From Chamaecrista fasciculata (Eukaryota; Streptophyta; Magnoliopsida; Fabales; Fabaceae): DNA of 64,000 nucleotides. Shown one piece after another: positions 1 to 10,104 of this stretch. The translations under genes and the position numbers were made by a program. Numbering within the stretch: the first letter of the stretch is position 1; the number at the start of each line of letters is the position of its first letter. Under the pieces are notes generated by a model. It ran no database searches and was not told the DNA's origin. It saw only the letters and a list, made by a program, of their open reading frames with translations. The stretch is taken from positions 108,478-172,477 of the forward strand of contig QANZ01016320.1 in the NCBI GenBank assembly GCA_003254925.1, written 5' to 3'.

Positions 1-57
1 TATTGAATATTAATAGTGGAGATGGGCGGACAATAGAGAAATGAATGAAGTTACGTA

Positions 58-646
58 CTATTGGTAGTGAATATTTATTTTGCCGGCGTCAGTGTCAGCG
101 ATGACAGAGAAGGCTTCTTGAGAGAGATCGATGGTTGCTTGACATCCCGGAGAAGGGCAGCGATCGACGATCTTGACGGTGACAGATCCACTCCGGCAAG
201 GCTGAGAGACGCCGGCGTTGGTGGCGCCGGTGCAGGTGACGGTGTACATTCTGCCGCAGGCGCCTCCGTTATCCCAGATGTCGTCGCTTGCTGCTCCTAT
301 CATTGTTCCTTCATCTGTGTACCCGTAGCACGCTGATGCTGCATTTCATTAAGTGCATCCCAATAATTCCCATCAAACTTACGCTATTAACTAATTATCA
401 GTATCACCACTACTATATCTATCTATATATATGTATCTTTGTAATTTGTCTTTCTATATGATCAAGGGTAAGCATATATAATGTGTGTATTAATTAATTA
501 ATATATTAGTACTGGGTATACTTACGAACGTATTCTGTGTAGAAAGTAGCAGTTCCAGTGGTTGCAGATGCCACCTGGACAAGGGTTGTAATAGCAAGCG
601 CCATGGCCACCACTTTCACTGCAACTGCATTCATCTTGAGTGCCAT
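58..646 (-). CDS. EG45-like domain protein (plant natriuretic peptide-like), 2 exons
   Basis: Small secreted apoplastic protein of the expansin-like/barwin double-psi beta-barrel family, the group that includes plant natriuretic peptides and EG45. Exon 1 is 646-526 and exon 2 is 338-58, joined at a GT (525-524) and an AG (340-339). The split codon reads Pro in a junction ...FYTEYV-P-SACYGYTDEG. The predicted protein is 133 residues, the usual size for the family. Residues 1 to about 28 form a hydrophobic signal peptide (MALKMNAVAVKVVAMALAIT...). The mature part has the family's ATFY start, the GGACGRMY segment, the VKIVDRCP segment with its paired cysteines, and the LSQEAF segment near the C-terminus. 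The start is the first ATG of the signal peptide; an internal Met lies four codons later. Members act in water and ion homeostasis and stress responses; that role is known for the family and inferred here. Confidence 0.9.
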
Positions 647-730
647 TTCACTTTTTGATACTTTGGGCTTCAACCTAAAAACACCAATGTATTATTAGGC
701 ATCCAAGTTGATGGGTGGGGTTATGCTCCT

Positions 731-736
731 TTTATA
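731..736 (-). promoter_or_regulatory. TATA box of the EG45-like gene
   Basis: On the minus strand TATAAA is followed by a purine-rich stretch, 85 bases upstream of the start codon at 646. Position and sequence fit a plant TATA box; the transcription start is not visible directly. Confidence 0.5.
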
Positions 737-774
737 ACAAACATTTTAATTGCCATTCATTAATTAATTAATTT

Positions 775-968
775 CATTTTTTTTATTTTTGGGTTGTCCA
801 AGTATTCTTAGCCCGATAGACTAAAGACTAATCTTCTGCGAACCTGAGCTCCATTTAAGGATTTGCCGCAAGTCAATTGGTTGCTGCATACACAAGGCGG
901 GAATTGAACTCCCGACACTTGCTTAAGCAACCTAATGAGATAACCACTAAACCAACCAAGCTCGGTTA
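775..968 (-). mobile_element. tRNA-derived SINE, family 1
   Basis: Read on the minus strand, the element starts near 968 with a tRNA-like head. An A-box-like stretch (GGTTTAGTGGTTATCTC, plus-strand 937-956) is followed by a good B box (GTTCAATTCC, plus-strand 900-909). A tRNA-unrelated body follows, and the element ends in an A-rich tail at about 775-785. Flanks on both sides hold TTAATTAATT-like sequence that may be the target-site duplication, though it is low complexity. The head does not fold into a full tRNA cloverleaf, so this is a SINE and not a tRNA gene. It lies in the upstream region of the EG45-like gene. Confidence 0.7.
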
Positions 969-975
969 CATTTTC

Positions 976-1619
976 TTAATTAATTCAACCATCAGTGACA
1001 CTCTTCACACGTTTCTCCTCACAGCCCCCACTACTCTATCTAACTATTCTATATCCCCAGCTGCCTGACTCAGAAATTCTAGGGAGTGAGTCATTTAATT
1101 TCTCAGTCAAATTAGAGAAAATAATATATTTAGATTTCATATATACATTATTTAGGTTGTTAATTTGTAAAATTTTCTTCTCTTATCTCTCCAACTTTTC
1201 AAACTTCAACTTTCCTCGAACGATTTCTTCTTTTTTTTTAAAAATAAAAATCTATCATTTCACCATTTGAATTTCTGCTGAAATTATATTAATATATTAG
1301 CAGTTATTCTGCATTGATTTATCATAAAGGAAGTGAGATAGTGCCGGCAAAAAATGCTTCTCACGAAGACTATATAGGATTAATCGATCACCAAACTCAA
1401 CCCATCTTCACTTATTTAAATGGGTTGAGTTGAGTTAGTTAATTACATGCTTTCACATCATAGCTACTCGAAACCCACCCGTTTAATCTTAAAGTTAACT
1501 ACATATTTTTCCGTAGTTTCACATCATTTCAAAGTCCTGCTAGTTACGCTCCAGAGTCAAACGTGACAGGAGTGGACTGAGTGAATGTGTTGTTAGAATT
1601 AACTACACTTTCCCCACCA
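976..1619. other. Intergenic region between the SINE and the membrane-protein gene
   Basis: AT-rich DNA with no coding signal. Short open frames here have no family resemblance and biased, low-complexity composition. The last part is presumably the promoter of the gene starting at 1694. Confidence 0.6.
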
Positions 1620-1626
1620 TATATAA
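1620..1626 (+). promoter_or_regulatory. TATA box of the membrane-protein gene
   Basis: TATATAA preceded by a C-rich stretch, 74 bases upstream of the ATG at 1694. Distance fits a short 5' leader. Confidence 0.5.
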
Positions 1627-1693
1627 CTTGCCATGCCTCCTGCCATCTACACCACTCCATTCTACTATCATCACTCCATCGATCTCCTGAACA

Positions 1694-2662
1694 ATGGAAC
1701 CCAATTTGCTTCTTTCTAGTGTTGTGGGAATCCTTAGAGAATCCCATGCAGTTTTTCTGAAAAACAAGATCCTTATGGCCTCTGTCTCCTTCCTCATCCT
1801 TTTCCTCTACTCTTCCCTCGTACTATGCAACTTCTTCTCCATCAAGCCTTTGCTGATTGATGTTATCATGAAGCAAACTCTTCTCTACTTGACAAGTCCA
1901 GCTAGTTCTCAACACACCAACATCGTCCTTGCCATCACATCCGATGTACGCAACATTGCAGTGCTCGAATGGCTCTTCATTCTTGCTTTCTCCATTGCCT
2001 CCTTATTCGCATCAGCCACCACCACTATTCTAGCATCTGCTGCAACATATGAACAACTCAATTCCCAATTGTCCTTCAAACATTTGCTATTGAGAGTCTT
2101 AAAATCATGGAAAAGCCCAACTATTACTTGGTTCTACATAGCTATCTTTCGTATTGGTTTTATATTTTTAGCATTCCTTTCCATTATTCCCCTGGCTATG
2201 TTTTTCACCACTCCATCTGGCCGTGAAACCTTTGTTTATACCATCCTGATTCCAGTATCAGTTTTCTATGTGTACCTGCAAGTTGCTTGGAACTTGTGTA
2301 TAGTGATTTCCGTAGTGGAAGAGAAAAGTGGACTTGAGGCATTTGGGAAGGCTTCTCTGCTCTTGAAGGGAGTGAAGATGCAGGGGTTTGTTCTAGATCT
2401 TGTATTTGAGGTGATTTCTTTGATTGTGTGCATCTTGTGGGAAAAGGGGATCAAGAAGACACATTATAATCCTTATTGGATGATGTTGATGGGGTTGCTT
2501 CTAGTCAATATTATTTTGGTGATTAGGTTGTCAGCTTGGATGGCCTTCACAGTGTTTTACCATAGATGCAAGCAGAGCCATGGAGAAGAGATTGAATTGG
2601 AAGCAAGTTTGGAATACACTAAGTTGTCTATTCAACCCGTACATGGAGCGGACATACCATGA
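1694..2662 (+). CDS. Plant-specific multipass membrane protein of unknown function, intronless
   Basis: A single open frame of 322 residues with a normal ATG in AACAATGG context. Hydrophobic segments lie at about residues 28-52, 92-118, 144-172, 180-208, 234-250 and 262-292, giving roughly five or six membrane helices. Between the fourth and fifth is a conserved-looking amphipathic stretch, GLEAFGKASLLLKG. The N-terminus (LLSSVVGILRESHAVFLKN) and the polar, acidic C-terminal tail are probably cytosolic. The layout resembles a plant-specific family of uncharacterised multipass proteins that often occur as intronless tandem genes; this is recognition from pattern, not a search. No catalytic motif is visible and no function is claimed. 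The frame is intact and codon use looks ordinary, so the gene is probably functional. Confidence 0.8.
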   Translation: MEPNLLLSSVVGILRESHAVFLKNKILMASVSFLILFLYSSLVLCNFFSIKPLLIDVIMKQTLLYLTSPASSQHTNIVLAITSDVRNIAVLEWLFILAFSIASLFASATTTILASAATYEQLNSQLSFKHLLLRVLKSWKSPTITWFYIAIFRIGFIFLAFLSIIPLAMFFTTPSGRETFVYTILIPVSVFYVYLQVAWNLCIVISVVEEKSGLEAFGKASLLLKGVKMQGFVLDLVFEVISLIVCILWEKGIKKTHYNPYWMMLMGLLLVNIILVIRLSAWMAFTVFYHRCKQSHGEEIELEASLEYTKLSIQPVHGADIP

Positions 2663-2884
2663 GGGAGAATTATTAGATATATAAGTTATTGTTTCGTCGT
2701 CATATATTTAAATTTGTCATCTTAATAAGGGCTCTCATCTTTAGGTGCGAATTAATGATGCTTATATATATCTTAATGATCTAATTGTACAAGCTAGCTT
2801 TAAATACTACGTATGGTACATTTTGTTAAATTGGCCAAGAACACTGCACAGCAAATAATGATAAGATAAGGCTCTTGTCTTTTT

Positions 2885-2939
2885 CCTTTTTTTTTTTTTT
2901 TTTTTTTTTTTNNNTTTTTTTTTTTTTTTTTTTTTTTTT
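2885..2939. repeat. Poly(T) run with an NNN gap
   Basis: A homopolymer of more than 50 T interrupted by three N at 2912-2914. It is the LINE poly(A) tail read from the opposite strand. The N bases mark a place where the assembly could not settle the homopolymer length. Confidence 0.95.
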
Positions 2940-2988
2940 ATATGAAAGACAAGGAAAATAAACAGCAAACTAAAACACTAAACCATAG

Positions 2989-3779
2989 CTACAACGTGAC
3001 ATTCCTTGGGAAGCAGATCCCACACAAGTCATCACGCAAAAGATCAAGACAGTAGTTGGGAGGGTGAGTGAGCAAGACCAAACCAGCAACATTCTGGGCA
3101 GCAGTTTTAGCAAGCATATCAGCAACCCGGTTCCCCTCCCGATGGTGATGACTAATATGCACACGCCAATCTCTAGCACAAATACTCAAGATACGGTTAA
3201 CCAAACTATAATAAGGTTGAAGATTGGAACAGCCATTCTTCAGCAAGTTCACTGCAGTGAGAGAATCCGACTCAATCCACACCTTCTTGTACCTTTCATT
3301 CCAAGCCACATCCAGCCCCGAGAAAATGCCCCACAACTCTGCATTGAGGACAGAACCCTCCCCAAGATGGCGGGTGAATCCGCTGACCCAATTCCCTGAG
3401 CAGTCACGCATGACACCGCCACACCCAGTACGACGACCACCATCCAAACAAGCTCCATCAGTATTACACTTAATCCAATCATCTTTAGGGAAAGACCAGC
3501 CAATGAGTTCATTTTTTTACCAGGATTAAAACTAGCAAGCCGGGTATTATTCCTCATGATTTCCTCAGCGTAGTGATGAATACTCCAAGCGCACTGATCA
3601 GGCCTCCTCTGTCTCCCACGAAAAACAAGGGCATTCCGATCACCCCAAACATACCAAACAGCCACCGCAAAACAGATGCACCAGTCCAGGTTATTGTACT
3701 GATGATACTGTTTGAGATTGGTAGACAGCCAATGAACAGTGTCACCCTGATAGAACGAGTCACCATCATTAATTCCCAA
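2989..3779 (-). pseudogene. LINE ORF2 fragment: zinc-binding tail and RNase H domain
   Basis: Two overlapping frames together give the end of an L1 ORF2. The upstream frame (3779 to about 3500) has the YVWGDRNALVF stretch typical of the region before RNase H. The downstream frame (about 3480-2989) has the RNase H order: NTDGA, then GCGGVMRD, then the AELWG glutamate, the ESDS aspartate and the final GNRVADMLA aspartate, so all four acidic catalytic positions are present. The frames are separated by a shift at a run of seven T bases near 3515. There is no reverse transcriptase core, so it cannot support transposition. Confidence 0.8.
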
Positions 3780-3811
3780 AACCTTTTTTTTTTTCGGTTA
3801 GAAGATATAAG

Positions 3812-4362
3812 CAGTGTCCTTACAGAAGTGTTCGGTTTATAGTTTAATCGATTAAATCATCGGTCGAACAAGATATTACAATAAATAATAAAAAATTTAT
3901 TACTTTTATTATATATAAAATATAAACATTATATATACACAAATAAAATTAATAATTCAACATTTCTATTATTTTTCTTAAACTGAAATAGACATAGAGT
4001 ATGTTACAAGAATAATACAAAGATATATATATAAAATAAACACAACATAGCACATATATAGTTAGATAGATTTTTAAATATAATAAATTTTATGCAAATC
4101 AAATATATTTTTTTATAAAATAAAATAAATTAAGTTAGCTTTAGATCTGATTTCATTAATTTTTTATTTAAAAGTAAAAATGTGAAATTATAAAAAGAAT
4201 TTTAAAAAAATTTGGTGGGTGGTTGAACCGTCAGTTCAACGGTTATGACCGGTTAAACCCGGTCTAACTATTAATTTTGTTTTTTAGGTTGAACCAACTC
4301 GTTCTAATAGTTGGTTGGCGATTGAACCGGTCGGACCGTCCGGTCCGGTTTTAACAACACTG
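3812..4362. mobile_element. hAT-like MITE inserted in the LINE target-site duplication
   Basis: Starts CAGTGT and ends ACACTG. The ends are rich in CCGG-type phrases (GGTTGAACCG, GACCGGTT, CCGGTCCGGTT) in inverted order. It is flanked by TATAAG on the left (3806-3811) and, one base further out, on the right (4364-4369). No coding capacity. CAGTG-type ends and a duplication of about 8 bp suggest hAT, but the duplication is imperfect, so the superfamily is inferred. Confidence 0.65.
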
Positions 4363-4370
4363 GTATAAGG

Positions 4371-4791
4371 CTCTGGTTGTTGAGAGAATAATTTCTAAAA
4401 TTTTTGGGAAAAATAAATGTTTGTGAATAATTTTTTTGTTTTAAATAACTATTTATATTTTTTTCAAGAATTTTAAAATTTCCATATTATTTAAAAATAT
4501 TATACTTATGTTTGCATAATAATACTTGTCTAGTTTTCATAATATGATAATACTATGTAAAAATTATAAGGATAATCATATTTAAATCATCAAAATTTTT
4601 GTATACTACTATAAAAATTCAAAGACAACTAGAATAGATTTTATTATTATTATTATGGTCAAAATCTGTTATGTTTTTTTATTAATAAGATGATAGAGGT
4701 ATTGGTGTTACTCACTGTGTTACAGGGATTATAAAGATAATGATAAAATAGCCACATGGAGGCAATGGAGGCAAAAGTCCAAGATCAATAT
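4371..4791. other. AT-rich intergenic DNA
   Basis: No open frame, RNA gene or clear repeat recognised. Long A and T runs throughout. Confidence 0.5.
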
Positions 4792-4800
4792 TAAAAATTA

Positions 4801-5512
4801 AGGAAAATTGCATTTACCTTTCCTCAATTATGTATTCAATTGCTATGTCTCCTTAATCAACAAAAATAGCAATTAACCTCTAATCAATTAATTTCATAGC
4901 ATTTTATTTTCACAATTAGTAACACTGTTATCTTTTATATCTTTTAAGTCTCATGTAAGTTGCACATATTTTATAAAATTATTAAATAATTTTGAATTAC
5001 CTAACTACCCTTATATCTAGCTAATTTTATAATTTAAAATATCTTGTATCTCAAATTTATAATTGAATGTTGGTAACCCTAATTAAAAACTATATTCATC
5101 TATTCTCTTGCGGCTAAATCATCATTAACTTTCTAAACTTTGTTATGGGAGAGTCTTCGGAAAACAAGAATTGATTTGAGAGTATCCCTTGACCATGTAA
5201 GTAACTCATATTATTGTTCATTTTTTAAAAAATAGAGCATAATAAAATAAAAACTAAGCTTGTAAAAAGATTTAAAATTAAAATATATGATATATTTTTA
5301 AATTATAAATTTAAATCGTTATAAGGATAATTATGTTATTTGACCATTTTATGAAATATTTATACAAGTTATAGGAATTTAAAAGATAAAAAGATAATGG
5401 TGTTATCAACAATTGGAAAAACATTGCTACGAAATTAATAAATTAGAGAATTAATTATTATTTTTAATAGATTAGGGAGAACATCACAATTGAACACTAA
5501 TGCAATTTCCTC
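4801..5512. mobile_element. Long-armed foldback element with 9-bp target-site duplication
   Basis: The left arm begins AGGAAAATTGCAT and the right arm ends ATGCAATTTCCTC. The arms pair for about 300 bases each with many mismatches; for instance GTTATCTTTT..ATCTTTTAA occurs in both. Direct 9-bp copies TAAAAATTA flank it exactly (4792-4800 and 5513-5521). No coding capacity. Long arms and a 9-bp duplication fit a non-autonomous Mutator-like element. Confidence 0.75.
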
Positions 5513-5521
5513 TAAAAATTA

Positions 5522-6060
5522 TGCCAAAAGAATTCGACCCAACTTTGTATAAGTTCCTAATAATGGTTGTGGCAGCATAAAAGAATGGATCCTCTATAGT
5601 GCCTTTTTCAAATGAATGGCTGAGAGTGTAATTTTGGCAGTGGAAGAGAGGAAAAAAAAATTGCAACATGGATGGATAGGATGAAAAAAAATACCAAATG
5701 AATGGCTAAAATGGCTCACTTCAGGAACTATATAGGGAAAAGCCACTATAGTGGATCAAATTCCGGTAGCATAATACGAGAGTGGATGCTCTTTTTTATT
5801 AGTTTTAATATTATGTGTTATTCAGGTAAAAAAAAAATATTATTTGTTATAACTTATAAGTCACGTAGATTTATTGTTAATGTTTGGCTAAATTAATAAA
5901 AAAAATAAAATTAATTAAAATATAAAATTTTAAAGATAAAATTAATAAAAAAAGCTTGAAAATAAAATTTAAAATTAATATAAAATATGAGAAAAAAAAT
6001 ATACTTTTTTCTATAAAAAAACGAGAATAAGTAAATAATATTTTTATTTAAGTAAAATTA
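5522..6060. other. AT-rich intergenic DNA
   Basis: No supported gene. Very AT-rich from about 5880. Short frames present look random. Confidence 0.5.
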
Positions 6061-6440
6061 TGGTTGTGCTCTGAAAATCTAGCGTGTCAAGTTTCAGATA
6101 GAAACTAAAAAGTATGGATATTTTATTTTAAGAGTGTGTCGTTGTGTCAGACACGTGTTCGTGTCCGATACCCGTATGATCCCCGTACGATATATATTTT
6201 TAAGTTTCAAAATATAAAATTAATTTTTTTATACTTGAACATGACAAACAATATAAAATAATAACACATGTGACATATATAATGAATAGATATTATAATT
6301 TTTACAATTTCATCAAAATTTATTATTTTTTAATTAAACCCTAAACCCAATAACACATACGATAAGAATTTAACGTGTCGGTGTATCCGTGTCGTGTCTC
6401 GTATCCGTGTCAGTGTCAGTGTCCGCTTCGTAAATAGAAA
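6061..6440 (-). repeat. Dispersed copy of the GTGTC-rich repeat that forms the 47.6-55.6 kb array
   Basis: In reverse complement this segment follows the order of the distal half of the tandem unit at 47.6-55.6 kb. It runs from GACACGACACG-type sequence, through AAATTTTAATGAAA and a long AT-rich middle, to a second GTGTC-rich patch (here GTGTCAGACACG and GTGTCCG). It ends about 140 bases upstream of the start codon of the LHC-like gene. Confidence 0.6.
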
Positions 6441-6578
6441 TGATTTTTTTTTTCTCGCCTTTTAGATGTCAATGGAACATTCTAAATTTTGTCTTTTTAT
6501 ACAGTTAGCTGAGGGTGGTGAAATAAATAAGATTGAGATAAAGAGGGTGATGAGAAAGGGAGGTTCAGGTTCTGGACA

Positions 6579-9500
6579 ATGGCCTCCACTATTTTCCCAC
6601 CAATAAATCTTCGCCTTCTATACTCTCCTTCAACAACCTTTCCTTCCCAACATCGCTCTGCAACTTTTCTCAAGTAAGTTCCATCCTTCGTCTTTCTTTC
6701 AGCTTCTTTATGGGATTTGCTTCCCTGGCTAATTATTTTAACACAGGCGCTTTTTTCTATTAAATTCAATTCCTAATCTCATTCTCTCATGTACCTAGGT
6801 TTCCATCTTGTTTGTTCATTTCTTTGTATTTGTTCAAATGGAAATTTTCTTGCTCACCTTTCTGCTAATGAAATTTTGATGGAAAGAAACCTAGCTGGGG
6901 TCTGGAATCCTCAAAATCAGGAAGTTTCTTTAGTTCGATTTGCGCCTCTAATTATTTTAATTGATGTTTGAGACTCGGTTTTGATGCACAAACTTTTGTG
7001 AACCATGGAACTCGATTTAAGGATCGATGGGTGTTTCATTTCGGCAAACAAGCATGTGAGAATAGTATGAAGATGTTTCGTAAGGGATAGAGTGATTAGT
7101 AGTTTCTTCTCCTTTGAGTTGCGAGTTTGTGTATAAACTGCGGGCACTAATATCATCTTAAACTTGCAGCCTTCCTTAGTGATTATAAATATATTACGTT
7201 GGTTATGGCTTTATAGTTAACAGCATACCATTAGATGTTAATATGAGAGTGAAAATAAGAATAATAAACTATTCAGATAGAATATGATCGTTAGAGTTTG
7301 ATAGATCCCCAATTACAAAAGTTTAAACATAGGCCGGAGGGAGGAGTAATTAGGGAGAGAGAGCATGAGGAGCTAGATAAGAGAATGGAGCAGGGATTTT
7401 TCGGAGGAGAGTAGTGTTGGGCTGTAGAAGGCTCTGGAGTAGTTAGTTATGCTGAAATAAGAAAGGAGGGTAAAGGGGAGAAAGGAAGATTTTTTAGTTA
7501 GTTAGTTATAGAGTTTGCATTCCGTTGAAATATGAAATGAACTTTTGCTTATGGAGCTAAAGGCTGCTTAAGGTCTTGTTAGTTATTGCTAACCCAAAAA
7601 ATATCCTTTATGTTTCAGGTGGGGATGGAGGATAGACCAGGATGCAAGCTTAGTTTCCAACAGAACCAGGGGTCAAGCATTTCGAGTCTTGGCAAATCCC
7701 AATGTGTGGACCACATCTAGATCTCAAATTTATTATTGCGTATATACATATATTGTTTTAATTAGAAAGATACCAGGGTTTGTTCTGTGATTTTTTTCAA
7801 GTTGTAGAATGTGCAGAGATCACTGTTAGAGAAATTTAATTTAAGACGACTTCCACTAGGTGTCACTCTTAATAATATCTGAAACTTCTTCAATCTTGGC
7901 ATCATTTGTTACTTCTGTAACTTTCTTTTCTTCCCAGGCATCAAGTGTCTGTAAGAGGAACAACAAATTCACTGTTGATTGAAAGAACTGATCTTCGGAA
8001 TGGAGAGATCATATTCTTTTTCTGAATTCCTGAACTCATATATATTGTTGGAAACCTTCAAGTGTTAGGTATGATCTCCGCACATGGTTAGGACTTAGTA
8101 GTGCTGACCTTAAGATGCTGACATAAAGATACAAATGCATATTAGTGAAGCAACACAATTGAAAACTGTCAGAGGAAGTCAGGGATTACAATGACAGAAG
8201 TGGAACTATAATCAGGAATTATACAGTTACAAATCCTTTTTGAATTATAGCTCTGAGCATAAGCTAATGATGAAGGGGAACTGATGTGGCATATCCAAAG
8301 CAGTCCTGATCTAAGGGTTTGTATAGTTAGCCCCAACAATAGGCATTAAGGATGCTTGTTGTAGCTCTTTATATTTATATCCAATTCACTCCTTGTCACG
8401 CCTGACTTTTCTCCTGAATGTCAGGCGTGACACTCCTTAAATGTCAAGACTGTCCAAACAACTTGCTAATATTGTTTGTGTATAAATAATGTGCCATGGT
8501 GATCATAATCAGTTATATGGTAGAAGCCAACATTAAGCTCTTTTGCTGCTTTACTGGATTCTGTTAGTAGACGGGGAACACCATTGATATCTTTCTTGTG
8601 AAATAGTGTGTTCAAGGTTTTGCTTGGACGTGTTTTTGAAACTAAGTCATGTTCTGGATTTCTTTCATACTAGTTATTTGGATCTGTGTTTTTCAATATA
8701 TGATAATGAAATCTTTCTTGGGAATATATGAACTCTGGTTATTAATTCTTGTTTCTTCCCATCTTCAACTGATGTTAATGTGACTAACAAATTTGTGTTC
8801 CCTCTCTTCTGTGGTGGCATGCTAATTCATCATTGTCTGAAAATAATTTACTGCTGTTCTTTATGGCATGTTATCTTTCCATTAAGGAGATCTTCATAAT
8901 TCATTAATGCTGTAGGTTTCTTCTGGAAAAGAAGGTTCAAAAAAAGATGTTATCATGGTTGATCCTGCAGAGGCCAAGCGATTGGCTGCCAAACAAATGG
9001 AAAAAATTAAAGCAAGGGAGAAACTCAGGGTGAGTTAAATTTTTATTTGGATTTGACTGAATATTGTCTACCCTTGTGTTAACTGTCGACCACAATCGGA
9101 CCTCTTTCTTCTTTTGAATCGCTTATTCATTTGTGAGGAGTGAGGTTTCATTGGTTACTCTGGTGGATATTGGAAGATCATGCTTGGTTATCTCCTTTAT
9201 CCCGCAAGAAACCCTGTGAATCCAATTGTATTGAGACTTCAATGTTTTCCAATATGTTTATGTTGGAAGTGTAAACAAAGTTCAAGTAGTTCTTTCTTTT
9301 CACTGCCTTTTGGCATCATAAGTATTATCACCTATTGCAAAATAAGCGATCTTCTAGAATCCCGTTATTCTATTACCTAAAAATATAATTATGTTGTGAC
9401 TGTAGAGGAGACGGCAAATTGAGGCAATTAATGGAGCATGGGCAATGATTGGTCTCACAGCAGGCTTGGTTATTGAGGGTCAAACTGGAAAAAGTATTCC

Positions 9501-9762
9501 GACTCAGGTTAAAGTATTTCCTTGACATTGGCTCGTCTTTAAGTCATATCATAGACATGGAACTTGCATGAACATAAATACACACAAAAAGCACAAAACA
9601 TACTCTAACCAGGGACCATCTTGATATATGGGTTACTGTTCTTCACCCAATTTCCTTAAAATTGGGTATTTACTGATATGATTATTATGGTATATGAAAC
9701 TCTTTTATTTCTTTCAGTTGGCAGACTACTTGGGTGCAATTGTTCATTTTTTTGTGCGGTAG
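6579..9762 (+). CDS. Chloroplast one-helix LHC-like (HLIP/ELIP-type) protein, 5 exons
   Basis: Exons 6579-6673, 7619-7703, 8916-9029, 9406-9507 and 9718-9762 join in frame to 146 residues; all introns have GT..AG ends and exon 2 to 5 boundaries are phase 0. Residues 1 to about 60 are rich in Ser, Thr and Arg with few acids, as in a chloroplast transit peptide (MASTIFPPINLRLLYSPSTT...). The middle has a charged helix (DPAEAKRLAAKQMEKIKARE). Residues 104-123 hold the single LHC-type membrane helix, EAINGAWAMIGLTAGLVIEG, close to the family motif ExxNGRxAMIG. The C-terminus is short and ends HFFVR. LHC-like one-helix proteins sit in thylakoids and serve photoprotection or chlorophyll delivery; that role is inferred. 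The Arg that normally follows NG is Ala here. The predicted exons are short enough to be missed by ORF-based searches, but exons 3-5 are convincing. Confidence 0.85.
8394..8432. repeat. Perfect 13-bp hairpin in intron 2 of the LHC-like gene
   Basis: TGTCACGCCTGAC (8394-8406) and its exact reverse complement GTCAGGCGTGACA (8420-8432) enclose a 13-base loop. It is GC-rich against an AT-rich intron. It could be the footprint or residual ends of a small DNA transposon, or an RNA hairpin; no function is visible. Confidence 0.7.
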
Positions 9763-9920
9763 ACATCTTCCAGGAAGTGTATCAATCAATACATACCTAT
9801 TCAAGAACTGCAGATTCTTTCTCGCATTCTTTGTAAGGTCAATCCGTTCATGTTATGCCAATAAGGTTAATTTTACTCACATGTATATAGCCAAAAAAAA
9901 AAAAGAACCGTTAGTATTAC

Positions 9921-10094
9921 GGACATGGATCCTCTGCAGTCTCATTTTGGTGCATTTTCATGCAGTTTAGAGAGAGAAAGAAATAGTTGTGGAGAGAAAA
10001 TTAGCGGGACTTACACTTCACCACACTTCTCTCTCTAACTCTTCCATTCTCTCTCTACACTGCAGAAAATGTACACTGCAGAGGATCCACTCTC
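9921..10094. mobile_element. Small MITE with GGATCCTCTGCAGT ends and 10-bp target-site duplication
   Basis: Inverted ends share GGATCCTCTGCAGTG-type sequence, with a further inverted stretch of AGAGAGAGA. Exact 10-bp direct repeats TTAGTATTAC flank it at 9911-9920 and 10095-10104. It is 174 bp, non-coding, and lies just downstream of the LHC-like gene, perhaps in its 3' region. Confidence 0.75.
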
Positions 10095-10104
10095 TTAGTA
10101 TTAC

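Larger units (their letters stand above)
2864..3802 (-). mobile_element. 5'-truncated LINE (L1-type), 3' end only
   Basis: Minus-strand L1-type non-LTR retrotransposon. It ends in a long poly(A), seen as poly(T) at about 2885-2939. It keeps only the last part of ORF2: the tail of the zinc-binding region (about 3780-3500) and an RNase H domain (about 3480-2990). The target-site copy on the left (AGATAAGGCTCT, within 2864-2876) matches the right copy once the MITE at 3812-4362 is removed. The reading frame shifts near the T run at about 3515, so the ORF is dead. Confidence 0.85.

Noticed and set aside
891-968. tRNA gene on the minus strand
   Set aside because: A and B boxes are present but the arms do not pair into a cloverleaf, and a body with an A-rich tail follows. 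SINE is the better call.
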